Shown here piece by piece: positions 43,499 through 51,985 of a DNA stretch of 64,000 nucleotides (its first letter is position 1; every line of letters starts with the position of its first letter). The stretch is taken from the NCBI RefSeq assembly GCF_030269365.1, contig NZ_BSTF01000006.1, forward strand, positions 450,235 through 514,234, read 5' to 3'. The notes under the pieces were generated by a model, which saw nothing but the letters and a program-made list of their open reading frames with translations, was not told where the DNA came from and searched no databases. This DNA is from Lentzea sp. NBRC 102530. Lineage in GTDB: Bacteria; Actinomycetota; Actinomycetes; Mycobacteriales; Pseudonocardiaceae. Made by a program: the position numbers and the translations under genes.

Positions 43499-44723
43499 GT
43501 TCCCGCACGTGCTCGCGGGTGTCGTAACGCCAGAACGACCGCGCGCTCACCGCCGCGACCAGCACGACCACGACGCAGAGCACGGCCGCGCCGGACCACG
43601 CCAGGGTGAACGTGGTGGCCGCCGCCATGAAACCGGCCCGCAGGTCACCCAGGCGCGGTCCCCCGTTCACGACCACGGTGAACACCCCCTGCAGACGTCC
43701 GCGCAGGCGGTCCGGCACGAACGTCTGCAGGATCGCCTGCCGGTAGACCGCGCTGACGAAGTCCGCCGCGCCCGCGACGACCAGCAGCAGCACCACGGCC
43801 CACAGGGTGTGCAGGAACCCCGCGACGGCGATGGCGGCCGACCAGACCACGACGGCGAGCGTGAGCGCGACGCCCTGCCGCCGCACGCCCCCGATCCACC
43901 CGCTGAGCAGTCCGGCGAGGATCGACCCGGCCGCGATCGCCGAGTACAGCGGGCCGACTCCCCCGTCGAACCTCGTGGCGGCGGCCTGCGGGAACAGCGC
44001 CTCCGGCGTCGCCAGCACCATCGCGGCGATGTCGAGGGCGAACGACATCATCAGCACCGGGTTGCCACCCAAGTACCTCAGACCCTCCACTATGGACTTC
44101 AACCCCGGCCTGCCGAGCCCGTCGGCCACGCCGAACGACGGCAGCCGGACCGTGGCGTACAGCGAGGCCGTGAACAGCACGGCGTCTGCGGCGTAGGCGA
44201 GCCCGAACCCTCCCGGCAGTCCGATCAGGACACCGGCCACGAGCGGTCCCAGCACCTGCCCGAGCGTGGACGCCGTGTAGCTCAGCGCGGTGGCGGCCGG
44301 CACGAGGTCGGCCGGCACCAGCAACGGCAGGATCGCGCCCCGCCCGGACGCCGACACCGCGAAACTCCCCGACTGCACGGCCACCAGCCCGAGGACCAGT
44401 ACCGGCGACCGCACCTCCGCGAGGGTCTGCGCGAGCAGTGCGAGCGTCACGACCCACGACACCGAGGACGACACCAGGACCAGCTTCCGGCGGTCGACCG
44501 CGTCCGCGATCGCCCCTCCGTAGAGGCCGAAGACGACGACCGGCAGCAGCCCCACCACACCGCTGAGCCCGACGACGAGGGACGACCGCGTCAGGTCGTA
44601 GATCTGCACCGGCACCGTGACGGCCGTGATCATCATGCCGACGACCGCGGTGCCCTGCCCCAGGAACACCCGCCGGTAGGCGGGGATCGCGAGCGGCCGG
44701 GTGTCGGCGAAGAACCTTCTCAT
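43491..44723 (-). CDS. MFS transporter (enterobactin exporter EntS-like)
   Basis: 410 residues from ATG 44723 (a GTG at 44741 would add six). There are about 12 membrane helices: FLGQGTAVVGMMITAVTVPV, LYGGAIADAVDRRKLVLVSS (MFS motif A between helices 2 and 3) and LGQVLGPLVAGVLIG. It matches the group of EntS-like/tetracycline-type exporters of actinomycetes. It is divergent from an AraC-type gene with a leaderless promoter, so its expression may be controlled by that regulator. The substrate is unknown. Confidence 0.88.
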   Translation of the reverse strand: MRRFFADTRPLAIPAYRRVFLGQGTAVVGMMITAVTVPVQIYDLTRSSLVVGLSGVVGLLPVVVFGLYGGAIADAVDRRKLVLVSSSVSWVVTLALLAQTLAEVRSPVLVLGLVAVQSGSFAVSASGRGAILPLLVPADLVPAATALSYTASTLGQVLGPLVAGVLIGLPGGFGLAYAADAVLFTASLYATVRLPSFGVADGLGRPGLKSIVEGLRYLGGNPVLMMSFALDIAAMVLATPEALFPQAAATRFDGGVGPLYSAIAAGSILAGLLSGWIGGVRRQGVALTLAVVVWSAAIAVAGFLHTLWAVVLLLVVAGAADFVSAVYRQAILQTFVPDRLRGRLQGVFTVVVNGGPRLGDLRAGFMAAATTFTLAWSGAAVLCVVVVLVAAVSARSFWRYDTREHVRELT

Positions 44724-44748
44724 GCGTCCACGGTGATCCACTCGCCGC

Positions 44749-44768
44749 CGGAAAACTTCCGATAAACT
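44749..44768 (+). promoter_or_regulatory. promoter and dyad of the AraC gene
   Basis: CGGAA-AAC-TTCCG (44749-44761) precedes TAAACT (44763-44768), a -10 box eight nt before the GTG start at 44777. This gives a leaderless message, and the dyad may be a regulator site shared with the divergent MFS gene. Confidence 0.45.
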
Positions 44769-44776
44769 GCCCGCTC

Positions 44777-45502
44777 GTGTCGCAATACCGCCACGAGGTC
44801 GAGGCAGGCACCGTCATCGAGCCGCACCGGCACGACGGCGACCACCAGCTGCTCTACGTCAGCAACGGGATCTTCGCGACGAAGACCGAGCACGGCACGT
44901 GGGTCGCGAGCGCCCAGCGCGCGATCTGGACGCCGGCCGAGACCTGGCACGAACACCGCGTCTACGGCCGCACCCTGGTGCACCTGCTGCGTTTCCCCGC
45001 GCCCGAGGAACTGTTCCCCGGCGACCGCCCGACCGTGATCGCCGTGTCGCCGCTCCTGCGTGAACTGCTGATGGCCTGCACCGAGGACGGTCTGCCCGAG
45101 GACGAGGCGCACCGGCTGCGCGCGGTGATCCGCGACCGCGTCCGGCACGCGGACCTGGCACCGCTGTCCCTCCCCGCGGCCAGGGATCCCCGTCTCGCCG
45201 ACGCCTGCCGCCTGGTCACCAGCGACCTCGGCACCCCGCGCACGATCACATGGCTGGCGGCCAGGACGGGCACCAGCGACCGGCACCTGGCGCGCCTGTT
45301 CCGCGCCGAGTTCGGCACCACCTATCCCCAGTGGCGCACCAACGTCCGGGTGTTCCAGGCCATGGTCGAACTCAGCGACGGCGCCACCGTCACCGAGACC
45401 GCGCACCGGTGCGGCTGGGCCACCACGAGCGCCTTCGTGGACACGTTCGCCCGCACGATGGGCCAGACGCCCGGCGCCTACCGGGCCGCGGCACTGCCCT
45501 GA
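44777..45502 (+). CDS. AraC-family regulator with cupin sensor domain
   Basis: 241 residues. An N-terminal cupin (about 1-90; VIEPHRHDGDHQLLYVSNGI, AIWTPAETWHEHRVYG) holds metal-type His residues. The C-terminal AraC HTH (about 150-240) has TWLAARTGTSDRHLARLFRA and AHRCGWATTSAFVDTFARTM followed by GQTPGAYR. GTG 44777 is leaderless (eight nt from the -10). It is divergent from an MFS exporter, its probable target. The ligand is not known. Confidence 0.9.
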   Translation: MSQYRHEVEAGTVIEPHRHDGDHQLLYVSNGIFATKTEHGTWVASAQRAIWTPAETWHEHRVYGRTLVHLLRFPAPEELFPGDRPTVIAVSPLLRELLMACTEDGLPEDEAHRLRAVIRDRVRHADLAPLSLPAARDPRLADACRLVTSDLGTPRTITWLAARTGTSDRHLARLFRAEFGTTYPQWRTNVRVFQAMVELSDGATVTETAHRCGWATTSAFVDTFARTMGQTPGAYRAAALP

Positions 45503-45597
45503 GACCTCAGTCCGGCACGGCGATGGCGAACGCGTCGGATCGTCGCCTTCGAATCCGGATACGCGGACGACATGGCCGCTGTCCTAGGGTCGGGGCG

Positions 45598-46668
45598 GTG
45601 GACAGGGCACCGGGGTTGAGCGTCCGCCTCAAACTCACCATCAGCTACGCCGGCTTCCTCCTGATCGCGGGCACCCTGCTGATGGCGGCCGTGCTCACCT
45701 ACTACACCTACTTCCTGCCCAACGGCTGGATCGTCACCCCCACCGGCGACTTCCTCATCGACCGGACCCGCCTGGCCACGTCGTTCGCGCCGTTCGTCGC
45801 CGGGGTGCTGTGCTTCCTGCTGGTGTTCGGGCTGCTGGGCGGCTGGTTCCTGGCCGGGCGGATGCTCGCGCCGCTGCACCGGATCACGCACGCCACGCGC
45901 GTCGCGGCCGGTGGGGCGTTGTCGCACCGGATCGCCTTGCCCGGCCGGTCGGACGAGTTCCACGAGCTGGCGGACGCGTTCGACGCCATGCTGGCTCGGC
46001 TGGAGACGCACGTGGCCGCGCAGCAGCGGTTCGCGGCCAACGCGTCGCACGAGTTGCGCACGCCGTTGGCCGTCACGCGCACGCTGCTGGACGTCGCGCG
46101 CAGCAGCCGGGACCCGGACGAGCTGGTGGAGCGGTTGCACTTCGTGAACGCCCGCGCGATCGACCTCACCGAGGCGTTGCTGGTGCTGAGCCGGGCCGAC
46201 CAACGGTCGTTCGCGCGGGAGCGGGTCGATCTGTCGCTGATCGCCGAGGAGGCGACGGAGACGCTGGTCCCGTTGGCGGAGAAGCACGGCGTCGCGGTCG
46301 AGACGGGCGGGGAGCGGGCGTTCGCGACCGGGTCGCCCGCGTTGTTGTTGCAGGTCACCACGAACCTGCTGCACAACGCGATCGTCCACAACGTGCTGGA
46401 CGGGACGGTGCGGGTCACGACCGCGGCGGGGCCCGCGTTCGCCGCGCTGACCGTCGAGAACACCGGGCCGCGGCTCACGCACCAGCTGGTGGAGACGTTG
46501 ACCGAGCCGTTCCAGCGCGGCACCACGCGGGTGCGCGGGGACCAGGCCGGGGTGGGGCTCGGGCTGGCGATCGTCAAGAGCATCACGCAGGCGCACGACG
46601 GCACGCTCACGCTGACTCCCCTGGCCGAGGGCGGACTGCGGGTCACGGTGCGGTTGCCCGCACCGTGA
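45598..46668 (+). CDS. vanS: VanS-like sensor histidine kinase
   Basis: 356 residues from GTG 45598. TM1 (about 13-36) and TM2 (64-88) enclose a short loop of about 27 residues; HAMP lies at 89-140, the H-box is SHELRTPL (His151), the N-box has Asn260, and the G-boxes are ENTG and GVGLGLAIV. It closely resembles actinomycete VanS (for example VDRAPGLSVRLKLTISYAGF and HHNAIVHN-type N-box). VanS phosphorylates VanR in the presence of glycopeptides, which turns on vanHAX. It converges with vanX, four nt apart. No response regulator is adjacent, which is odd. The neighbour upstream is an unrelated AraC gene. It could instead serve another regulator. Confidence 0.85.
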   Translation: MDRAPGLSVRLKLTISYAGFLLIAGTLLMAAVLTYYTYFLPNGWIVTPTGDFLIDRTRLATSFAPFVAGVLCFLLVFGLLGGWFLAGRMLAPLHRITHATRVAAGGALSHRIALPGRSDEFHELADAFDAMLARLETHVAAQQRFAANASHELRTPLAVTRTLLDVARSSRDPDELVERLHFVNARAIDLTEALLVLSRADQRSFARERVDLSLIAEEATETLVPLAEKHGVAVETGGERAFATGSPALLLQVTTNLLHNAIVHNVLDGTVRVTTAAGPAFAALTVENTGPRLTHQLVETLTEPFQRGTTRVRGDQAGVGLGLAIVKSITQAHDGTLTLTPLAEGGLRVTVRLPAP

Positions 46669-46670
46669 CC
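46641..46670. terminator. bidirectional hairpin between vanS and vanX
   Basis: GGTCACGGTGCGG (46641-46653), loop TTGC, then its exact reverse complement (46658-46670). The 13-bp GC-rich stem covers the last codons of vanS and ends 2 nt before the vanX stop. It can end transcription from both sides. Confidence 0.65.
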
Positions 46671-46672
46671 GT

Positions 46673-47272
46673 TCAGGCGATCGGGAAGTCGAAGTAGGTG
46701 TCCGGGTAGGGCTCCTCGACCAGGGTGTAGTGCCACCACTCGTTGTCGTAGCGCCGGAACCCGCAGGCCTCCATGATCGAACACAGGTGCTGCCGGTTCC
46801 CGGCCTCCGCGACGGGGGCGCCGTGGTGCGAGATCGGGTCCATCAGGTCGTGGGCGCCGCCCATCGCGACGAGGGCTCCGGTGTCGAGGTGGTAGAGGGT
46901 CAGGTCGGTGGTGCTGCCGCGGCTGTGGCCGGATCTCGTTGCGACGTAACCCTGTTCGAACATCTCGGCCCGGCTGATGTTCGGGTGGAACCGGGCCTTG
47001 GTCGCCGGGTCGTCGGGCTCCTCGGCCCAGCGCAGGAAGCGGTCCACGGCGCGTTGCGGGCGGTAGCAGTCCCACAGCAGCAGGCCGAAGCCGAGCGATT
47101 CCGCCTTCTGCTGGGCCAGGTCCAGGGCCGCGCACAACTCGGTCGTGCCCACGACCCGGTTGACGAGGTAGCCGTCGACGGGTGTGCCGGTGAAGTTGTC
47201 CCAGGTGGCGTACTTGGCGTCCCAGCGCACGCCCGGCACGACCTCGTCCACGAACGCGAAGCCGGGGTTCAC
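46673..47272 (-). CDS. vanX: VanX D-Ala-D-Ala dipeptidase
   Basis: 199 residues. Zinc-binding and catalytic positions match VanX: Arg71 in CYRPQRA, His116 and Asp123 in SGHSRGSTTDLTL, Glu178 and His181 in NEWWHYTL. The usual SHSRG is GHSRG here. The enzyme hydrolyses D-Ala-D-Ala in the cytoplasm so that only D-Ala-D-Lac precursors are used. GTG 47272 overlaps the vanA stop (GTGA). It is the last gene of the vanHAX operon, and the length fits VanX (about 200 residues). Confidence 0.96.
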   Translation of the reverse strand: MNPGFAFVDEVVPGVRWDAKYATWDNFTGTPVDGYLVNRVVGTTELCAALDLAQQKAESLGFGLLLWDCYRPQRAVDRFLRWAEEPDDPATKARFHPNISRAEMFEQGYVATRSGHSRGSTTDLTLYHLDTGALVAMGGAHDLMDPISHHGAPVAEAGNRQHLCSIMEACGFRRYDNEWWHYTLVEEPYPDTYFDFPIA

Positions 47273-48264
47273 CGCTGCTTTCCCGTCAGCGCCAGCGACA
47301 CCAGCCGGTCGATCACGTCACCGAGCGGCAGGCCCGCCGCCGCCATCATCCGCGGGTACCGGCTGTAGGAGGTGAGGCCGGGCATCGTGTTGACCTCGTT
47401 CAGCACGACCTCCCCCGCCGGCGTCAGGAACAGGTCGACCCGCGCGAGACCCGAGCAGCCCAGCGCGCGGTAGACGACCTGGGCCGTCTCCCGCACCAGG
47501 GCGCGCGACCGGGCGGAGATGTCGGCGGGGACGACGAACGTCGAGTTCTCCGACCCGGTCTCCGGCGCGTCCTCCTGGTGGATGCGGAAGAACCCGTGCG
47601 TCAGGGCCACGCGGTCGAGTTCGCCGAGGACGAGGTCGTCGCCGGTGCCGAGGATCGCGCAGCCGATCTCCTGGCCCTCCACCGCCTCCTCGATGACGAC
47701 CTTCGCGTCGTACTGCCGGGCGACGTCCAGCGCGACGGCGAGTTCGTCCTCGGTGGACACCTTGGTGACGCCGAACGACGAGCCCGACCGCGCGGGCTTC
47801 ACGAACACCGGCCAGGCGGGCTCGGGCGCCTCGGTCCAGAACCTGGGCGTCGCGACCCCCGCGCTCCGCGCGACGACGTAGGTGAGCGTCTTGTCCATGC
47901 ACAGCGCGGAACTCTGCACGTCGCACCCGACGTACGGGATGCCCGCGAGTTCCAGCAGCCCCTGCACCGAGCCGTCCTCCCCCTGCCTGCCGTGCAGCAC
48001 GGGGAACACGACGTCGAGGCCGATCACCTCGAACACCCCGTCGCCCAGCACGACCAGCCCGGCGGAGCACAACACCACCGGACGCCCGTCGGCGGCGTCC
48101 GGGCCGTCGCACAGCAGCCAGTCACCGCCACGGGTGATCTTGATCCAGAACGGCTCGTACCGCGCCGGGTCGAGGCCGCGCGCCACCTCCCCCGCGGACT
48201 TCACCGAGACGGGGTGCTCCTCGAACGCCCCGCCGAAGAGCACGCCGATCCTGACCCTGCTCAT
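47269..48264 (-). CDS. vanA: VanA-type D-alanine-D-lactate ligase
   Basis: 331 residues from ATG 48264 (a GTG at 48288 adds eight). ATP-grasp fold: RIGVLFGGAFEEHPVSVKSA, HGRQGEDGSVQGL, VKPARSGSSFGVTKVS and LNEVNTMPGLTSYSRYP. RIHQE (His229) corresponds to His244 of VanA, which favours lactate over alanine as the acceptor. The product, D-Ala-D-Lac, replaces the dipeptide in muropeptide precursors and lowers glycopeptide binding. ATG overlaps the vanH stop (ATGA). A housekeeping Ddl would lack this residue. Confidence 0.95.
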   Translation of the reverse strand: MSRVRIGVLFGGAFEEHPVSVKSAGEVARGLDPARYEPFWIKITRGGDWLLCDGPDAADGRPVVLCSAGLVVLGDGVFEVIGLDVVFPVLHGRQGEDGSVQGLLELAGIPYVGCDVQSSALCMDKTLTYVVARSAGVATPRFWTEAPEPAWPVFVKPARSGSSFGVTKVSTEDELAVALDVARQYDAKVVIEEAVEGQEIGCAILGTGDDLVLGELDRVALTHGFFRIHQEDAPETGSENSTFVVPADISARSRALVRETAQVVYRALGCSGLARVDLFLTPAGEVVLNEVNTMPGLTSYSRYPRMMAAAGLPLGDVIDRLVSLALTGKQR

Positions 48265-49214
48265 GCCGTTCCCCCGAAGTCCAGACACGTGACGAGTGTG
48301 TTCTCCACGGTGTCGCTCAGCGCGTGGTCCGTGTAATAGGCGGTGTGCGGGGTGATGACCACGTTCGGCATTCCCCGCAGCCGCACCAGTGTTTCCAGGT
48401 CGATTTCCCGGGCGCGGCAGTCGGTGTAGAAGATCCCTTCCTCGCCTTCCAGCACGTCCAGCGCCGCGCCACCCAGATGCCCGCTTTCCAACGCCTCGAC
48501 CAACGCTTTCGTGTCGATCAGCGGACCACGTCCGGTGTTGATGACGAACGCACCGGGTTTCATCGACGCGATCCGGTGGCGGTCGAGCAGGTGATGGGTT
48601 CCGGTGTTCAACGGCGTGTGCAACGTGACGACGTCACTCACCCGCAGGAGTTCGTCCAGCGGCAGGTAGTCCGCCGAATTGCGCGGCCTGCTGTCGTGCG
48701 CCACCACGCACCCGCCGAACCCGCGCAGCCGGTCCGTCACCGCCACGCCGATCCGCCCGGTGCCGATCACCCCGACGGTCAGGTCGCGCAGCTCGCGGCC
48801 CCGCGCGCCGAGCCGGTAGTCGTGCAGGTCAGCTCGCCGGAGCACGGACCGGACGTCGCGCAGCAGCACGAGCACGAGCATCACCGTGAAGTCGGCGACG
48901 CTGTCCGGCGAATAGGCGATGCCGCCGACCTCGATGCCCAGGCTCGCGGCGAAATCGACGTCGATGTGGTCGACCCCGATGCTTCGCGTCGACACATGAC
49001 GAACTCCGGCACGACTCAACGCCGAAAGCACGGACCGGGTCACCCGCGTTTTGTGCCCGACGCTGATGCAGCGATCACCTAACGCCAGCGCGGCGTTCTC
49101 CGCGGAAACCGGTTCCTCGACGAACGTCGGTATCACGCCGCACCGAGGTGCCATTTCCCGGAACAGGTCGGCCTCGTCGGGCTCACACCCGTAAATCGTG
49201 ATGCCTGTTGCCAT
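48261..49214 (-). CDS. vanH: VanH D-lactate dehydrogenase
   Basis: 317 residues of the D-2-hydroxyacid dehydrogenase family. NAD-binding GTGRIG (151-156), substrate Arg in NTGRGPL (229), Glu in VLEGEEG (about 258) and catalytic His in TPHTAYY (290). STRSIGVDHIDVDFAASLGI and DVLEGEEGIFYTDCR are hallmark VanH sequences. It reduces pyruvate to D-lactate for VanA. ATG 49214 is the first gene of the operon; 68 nt separate it from the upstream tetR stop. The promoter lies there; no VanR box can be named. Confidence 0.95.
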   Translation of the reverse strand: MATGITIYGCEPDEADLFREMAPRCGVIPTFVEEPVSAENAALALGDRCISVGHKTRVTRSVLSALSRAGVRHVSTRSIGVDHIDVDFAASLGIEVGGIAYSPDSVADFTVMLVLVLLRDVRSVLRRADLHDYRLGARGRELRDLTVGVIGTGRIGVAVTDRLRGFGGCVVAHDSRPRNSADYLPLDELLRVSDVVTLHTPLNTGTHHLLDRHRIASMKPGAFVINTGRGPLIDTKALVEALESGHLGGAALDVLEGEEGIFYTDCRAREIDLETLVRLRGMPNVVITPHTAYYTDHALSDTVENTLVTCLDFGGTA

Positions 49215-49282
49215 GCGACTCAGTCAAGAGCGCACGGCGTTGCCACCCCGTATGCGGTTCTCGATATGCCGGCGATACGCCG

Positions 49283-49915
49283 CTAAACCTTCACCAGCAG
49301 GTCCATCGTCACCGGCAGCTCCGCCCGCAACGACTCCACCACGCCGGCGTTGCCGGACAGCTGGTGCAGCAACGCGCGCTGGAACAGCCCGTCGAGCGTC
49401 ACGTAGATGAGCGCGGACGACGCCGCGGGCGTGCCGCCGAGCAGTTCGGCGTAGCGGTGGACCACCCGCCACACCATGGCCTCGCGGTGGCTGTCGATCT
49501 CCAGCACGTCCGCGCGGAACGACTCGTCGAACAGGCTCTGGTTGCGCAGGTCGTACCAGAGGCGGTGCAGCGTCGCGTCCTGGTCGAGGGTGTCGAAGAA
49601 CATCGCCACGAACTCGTCCCGCAGTTGCCGAGCGGTGGTGGACGTCGCCACGACCTCGTCGTAGCGCGTCACGCAGACGACCTCGTACTGGCGGACCGCC
49701 TCGGTGATCAGGTCGCGCTTGTCCGCGAAGTAGTAGTGCAGGACGCCGTGCGAGAACTCGGAGTTCTGCGCGATCTCCCGCAGGCTGGTGCGCGCGTAGC
49801 CCAGCTCGGCCAGCGTGTGCAGGGTGGCCACGGCGAGCTCCGTCCGCCGGGCGTCGAACTTGTCGACCTGCCGGCGGGCGATGCGGTCCTGCTTGCGCGA
49901 AGCGACTTCTGTCAC
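49283..49915 (-). CDS. TetR-family regulator of the SDR-ligase operon
   Basis: 210 residues from GTG 49915; longer starts would read through the operator region. The HTH spans about 15-60 (RRTELAVATLHTLAELGYAR, LREIAQNSEFSHGVLHYYFA). The rest is a TetR ligand domain (FLPHQL-like RALLHQLSGNAGVVESLRAE). It is divergent from an SDR/enoyl-reductase-like/acyl-CoA ligase operon, and a nearly perfect inverted repeat lies between them. It probably senses an acyl-CoA or the substrate of that operon. vanH follows on the same strand, but the gap makes co-regulation uncertain. Confidence 0.87.
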   Translation of the reverse strand: MTEVASRKQDRIARRQVDKFDARRTELAVATLHTLAELGYARTSLREIAQNSEFSHGVLHYYFADKRDLITEAVRQYEVVCVTRYDEVVATSTTARQLRDEFVAMFFDTLDQDATLHRLWYDLRNQSLFDESFRADVLEIDSHREAMVWRVVHRYAELLGGTPAASSALIYVTLDGLFQRALLHQLSGNAGVVESLRAELPVTMDLLVKV

Positions 49916-49970
49916 GCCTCGGAGCCTACCGCTCACTGCTACAAACCTTGACCAGTCGTCCAAAAAATCT

Positions 49971-50020
49971 TGGACAGTCGTCAAGGAAAATCTTGACGAC
50001 TGTCCAGGAATAACTAGTGT
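49971..50020 (+). promoter_or_regulatory. TetR operator and promoter of the SDR-ligase operon
   Basis: TGGACAGTCGTCAAG (49971-49985) and its exact reverse complement (49992-50006) flank GAAAAT. TTGACG (49993-49998) and TAGTGT (50015-50020), 16 nt apart, form a plausible promoter overlapping the right arm. A third related motif, TTGACCAGTCGTCCAA, lies at about 49948-49963. Confidence 0.65.
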
Positions 50021-50049
50021 GTGAGCCATCTCACCGAGGAGGCGACTCA

Positions 50050-50853
50050 ATGACGAGTTATCAGCTGAACGGACGGAAAGCGCTGGTCACGGGCGGTGCG
50101 CGAGGGCTCGGCGCGGGCATGGCCCAGGCTCTGGCGCAGGCCGGCGCGGCGGTCCTGATCGGCGACGTCCTGGAGGAGGAGGGCAAGCAGACGGCCCAAG
50201 CGCTCCGGGACCAAGGCGCCGTAGCGGAGTTCGTCCCCTTGGACGTCACCGACGACGAAAGCTGGGCCTCCGCGGTGAGCACGGCCGTCGACACCATCGG
50301 CGGGCTCGACGTCCTGGTCAACAACGCGGGCATCGAGATCACCAGCCTGATCACCGAGCTCGACCCGGCCGACGTCCGCAAGATGCTCGACGTCAACGTG
50401 CTCGGCACCGCGCTCGGCATGAAGCACGGCCTGCGCGCCATGCGCCCCGGCGGGGCGGCGGGCAACGGCGGGTCGATCATCAGCATCGCCTCGGTCGCGG
50501 CCACCATCGCGTTCCCCGGCATCAGCGTCTACTCGGCGACGAAGTCCGCGATCGACCGGCTCACCAGGGTCGCCGCCATGGAGTCCGGCAAGCTCGGCTA
50601 CGGCGTGCGGGTCAACTGCATCTACCCCGGCCTCACCCCGACCGCGATGGGCAACCAGCTCGCGGTCGACTGCGCCGAACTCGGCCTCTTCCCGTCGGTC
50701 GAGGAAGCGGTGGGCGCGGTCGTGGGACTGACGCCGCTCGGCCGCCTCGGGCAGGTCGACGACATGGCGGACGCCGTGGTGTTCCTCGCGTCCGACGCCT
50801 CGAAGTTCATCACCGGCGCGGGTCTGCCGGTCGACGGCGGAATGGGGATGTGA
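50050..50853 (+). CDS. SDR-family oxidoreductase
   Basis: 267 residues from ATG 50050, after GGAGGCG. It has TGGARGLGAGMA at the nucleotide site, NNAG, the catalytic Ser in SIASVA, Tyr-Lys as YSATK, and a C-terminal VDGGMGM end as in 3-hydroxyacyl/steroid dehydrogenases. It is the first gene of an operon with a trans-acting enoyl-reductase-like protein and an acyl-CoA ligase (next start 4 nt after the stop). Likely oxidises or reduces a hydroxyacyl- or steroid-type substrate. Confidence 0.9.
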   Translation: MTSYQLNGRKALVTGGARGLGAGMAQALAQAGAAVLIGDVLEEEGKQTAQALRDQGAVAEFVPLDVTDDESWASAVSTAVDTIGGLDVLVNNAGIEITSLITELDPADVRKMLDVNVLGTALGMKHGLRAMRPGGAAGNGGSIISIASVAATIAFPGISVYSATKSAIDRLTRVAAMESGKLGYGVRVNCIYPGLTPTAMGNQLAVDCAELGLFPSVEEAVGAVVGLTPLGRLGQVDDMADAVVFLASDASKFITGAGLPVDGGMGM

Positions 50854-50857
50854 CGCG

Positions 50858-51985
50858 ATGCCCACCGACAAGCCCGTCGTCGTCTACGGCGCCTCCGGCT
50901 ACACCGGCCGGCTGATCTGCGAGTACCTCCGCGAGTACGGCATCCCGTTCCTCGCGGCCGGCCGGGACGGCAAGCGCGTCAAGGAGGCCGTCGACGCCGT
51001 GCCCGGCATCGACACGGTCTCCTACGACGTGGCCGAGGTCGAGCACTCCACCGAGGCGCTGACCGAGGCGTTCACCGGCGCCAAGGTCGTGCTCAACACG
51101 GTCGGCCCGTTCTCCCGCTACGGTCACGAAGCCGTTCAGGCCAGCCTGAACGTCGGCGCGCACTACACCGACACCAACGGCGAGCAAGACTGGATGATCG
51201 ATGCCGACGCCCAGTACGGCGCCGAGTTCGCCAAGCAGGGACTGCTGCTCTCCCCCGGCATCGCGCAGATGTACACGGTCGGCGAGATCGCCGCGCAGAT
51301 CTGCCTGGAGCAGCCCGGACTGGACACTTTGGACATCGGGGTGTTCTGGAAGGGTTATCCGACAGTCGCTTCCACCAACACCATCCTCACGAACGCGGCG
51401 TTCGCCAAGGCGTACTACCTGGAGCAGAACGAGTACGTGGAATGGCCGCCGGACGCGGGCCTCTACGAACTCGTCGTGCCCGGCCAGCACGAACTCGGCC
51501 TCGCGCTGCCGTGGGGCGGGACCGCGCACCCGGTGTGGTTCAAGCGTGATCCACGGGTGGCGACCGTGCGGGCGCTCGGCGGCGTGTTCAACCGGCCGCT
51601 GATGCTGGGTGTGCCGCAGATCGTGGCGGCCGCGCTGGAGCAGATGGAGGGCAAGTCGGACGCGGAGAAGTACGAGATCGTCGACGCGTTCTCCGCGCAG
51701 GTGCGCAGCGAGATGCCGCCGCGCGAGAACCCGCGGATCAACATCTCGCTCGACTCCGTGCACGCGTCCGGGCCGCTGGGCCGGGCCAGCTGCGTGATCC
51801 ACGGCAACTGCAACTACAAGCAGACGGCGTTGCTGAACGTCCACGCCGCCGTGCACCTGCTGCAGGACGCGCCGCGCCGGGTCGGGTTCGCGTCGGGCTG
51901 CCAGGCGTTCGGGCACCGGGAACTGCTCGGCGCGCTGCGGTCGTTCGGCCTGGTGCTCGACCCGATCGTCGAAACGCACCGCTGA
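50858..51985 (+). CDS. saccharopine-dehydrogenase-like / trans-acting enoyl-reductase-type protein
   Basis: 375 residues. The N-terminal Rossmann motif VVVYGASGYTGRLICEYLRE, then LNTVGPFSRYGHEAVQASLN and VGAHYTDTNGEQDWM, match the family of saccharopine-dehydrogenase NADP-binding proteins and mycobacterial trans-acting enoyl reductases. In mycobacteria such proteins serve lipid synthesis. ATG 50858 is 4 nt after the SDR stop and the end overlaps the ligase start (TGATG). The real substrate is unknown; probably acts in the same pathway as the flanking SDR and ligase. Confidence 0.85.
   Translation: MPTDKPVVVYGASGYTGRLICEYLREYGIPFLAAGRDGKRVKEAVDAVPGIDTVSYDVAEVEHSTEALTEAFTGAKVVLNTVGPFSRYGHEAVQASLNVGAHYTDTNGEQDWMIDADAQYGAEFAKQGLLLSPGIAQMYTVGEIAAQICLEQPGLDTLDIGVFWKGYPTVASTNTILTNAAFAKAYYLEQNEYVEWPPDAGLYELVVPGQHELGLALPWGGTAHPVWFKRDPRVATVRALGGVFNRPLMLGVPQIVAAALEQMEGKSDAEKYEIVDAFSAQVRSEMPPRENPRINISLDSVHASGPLGRASCVIHGNCNYKQTALLNVHAAVHLLQDAPRRVGFASGCQAFGHRELLGALRSFGLVLDPIVETHR

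Noticed and set aside
45598..49214. VanR response regulator near vanS
   Set aside because: The nearest upstream gene is an AraC regulator with a cupin domain, and no receiver-domain sequence is seen within the cluster.
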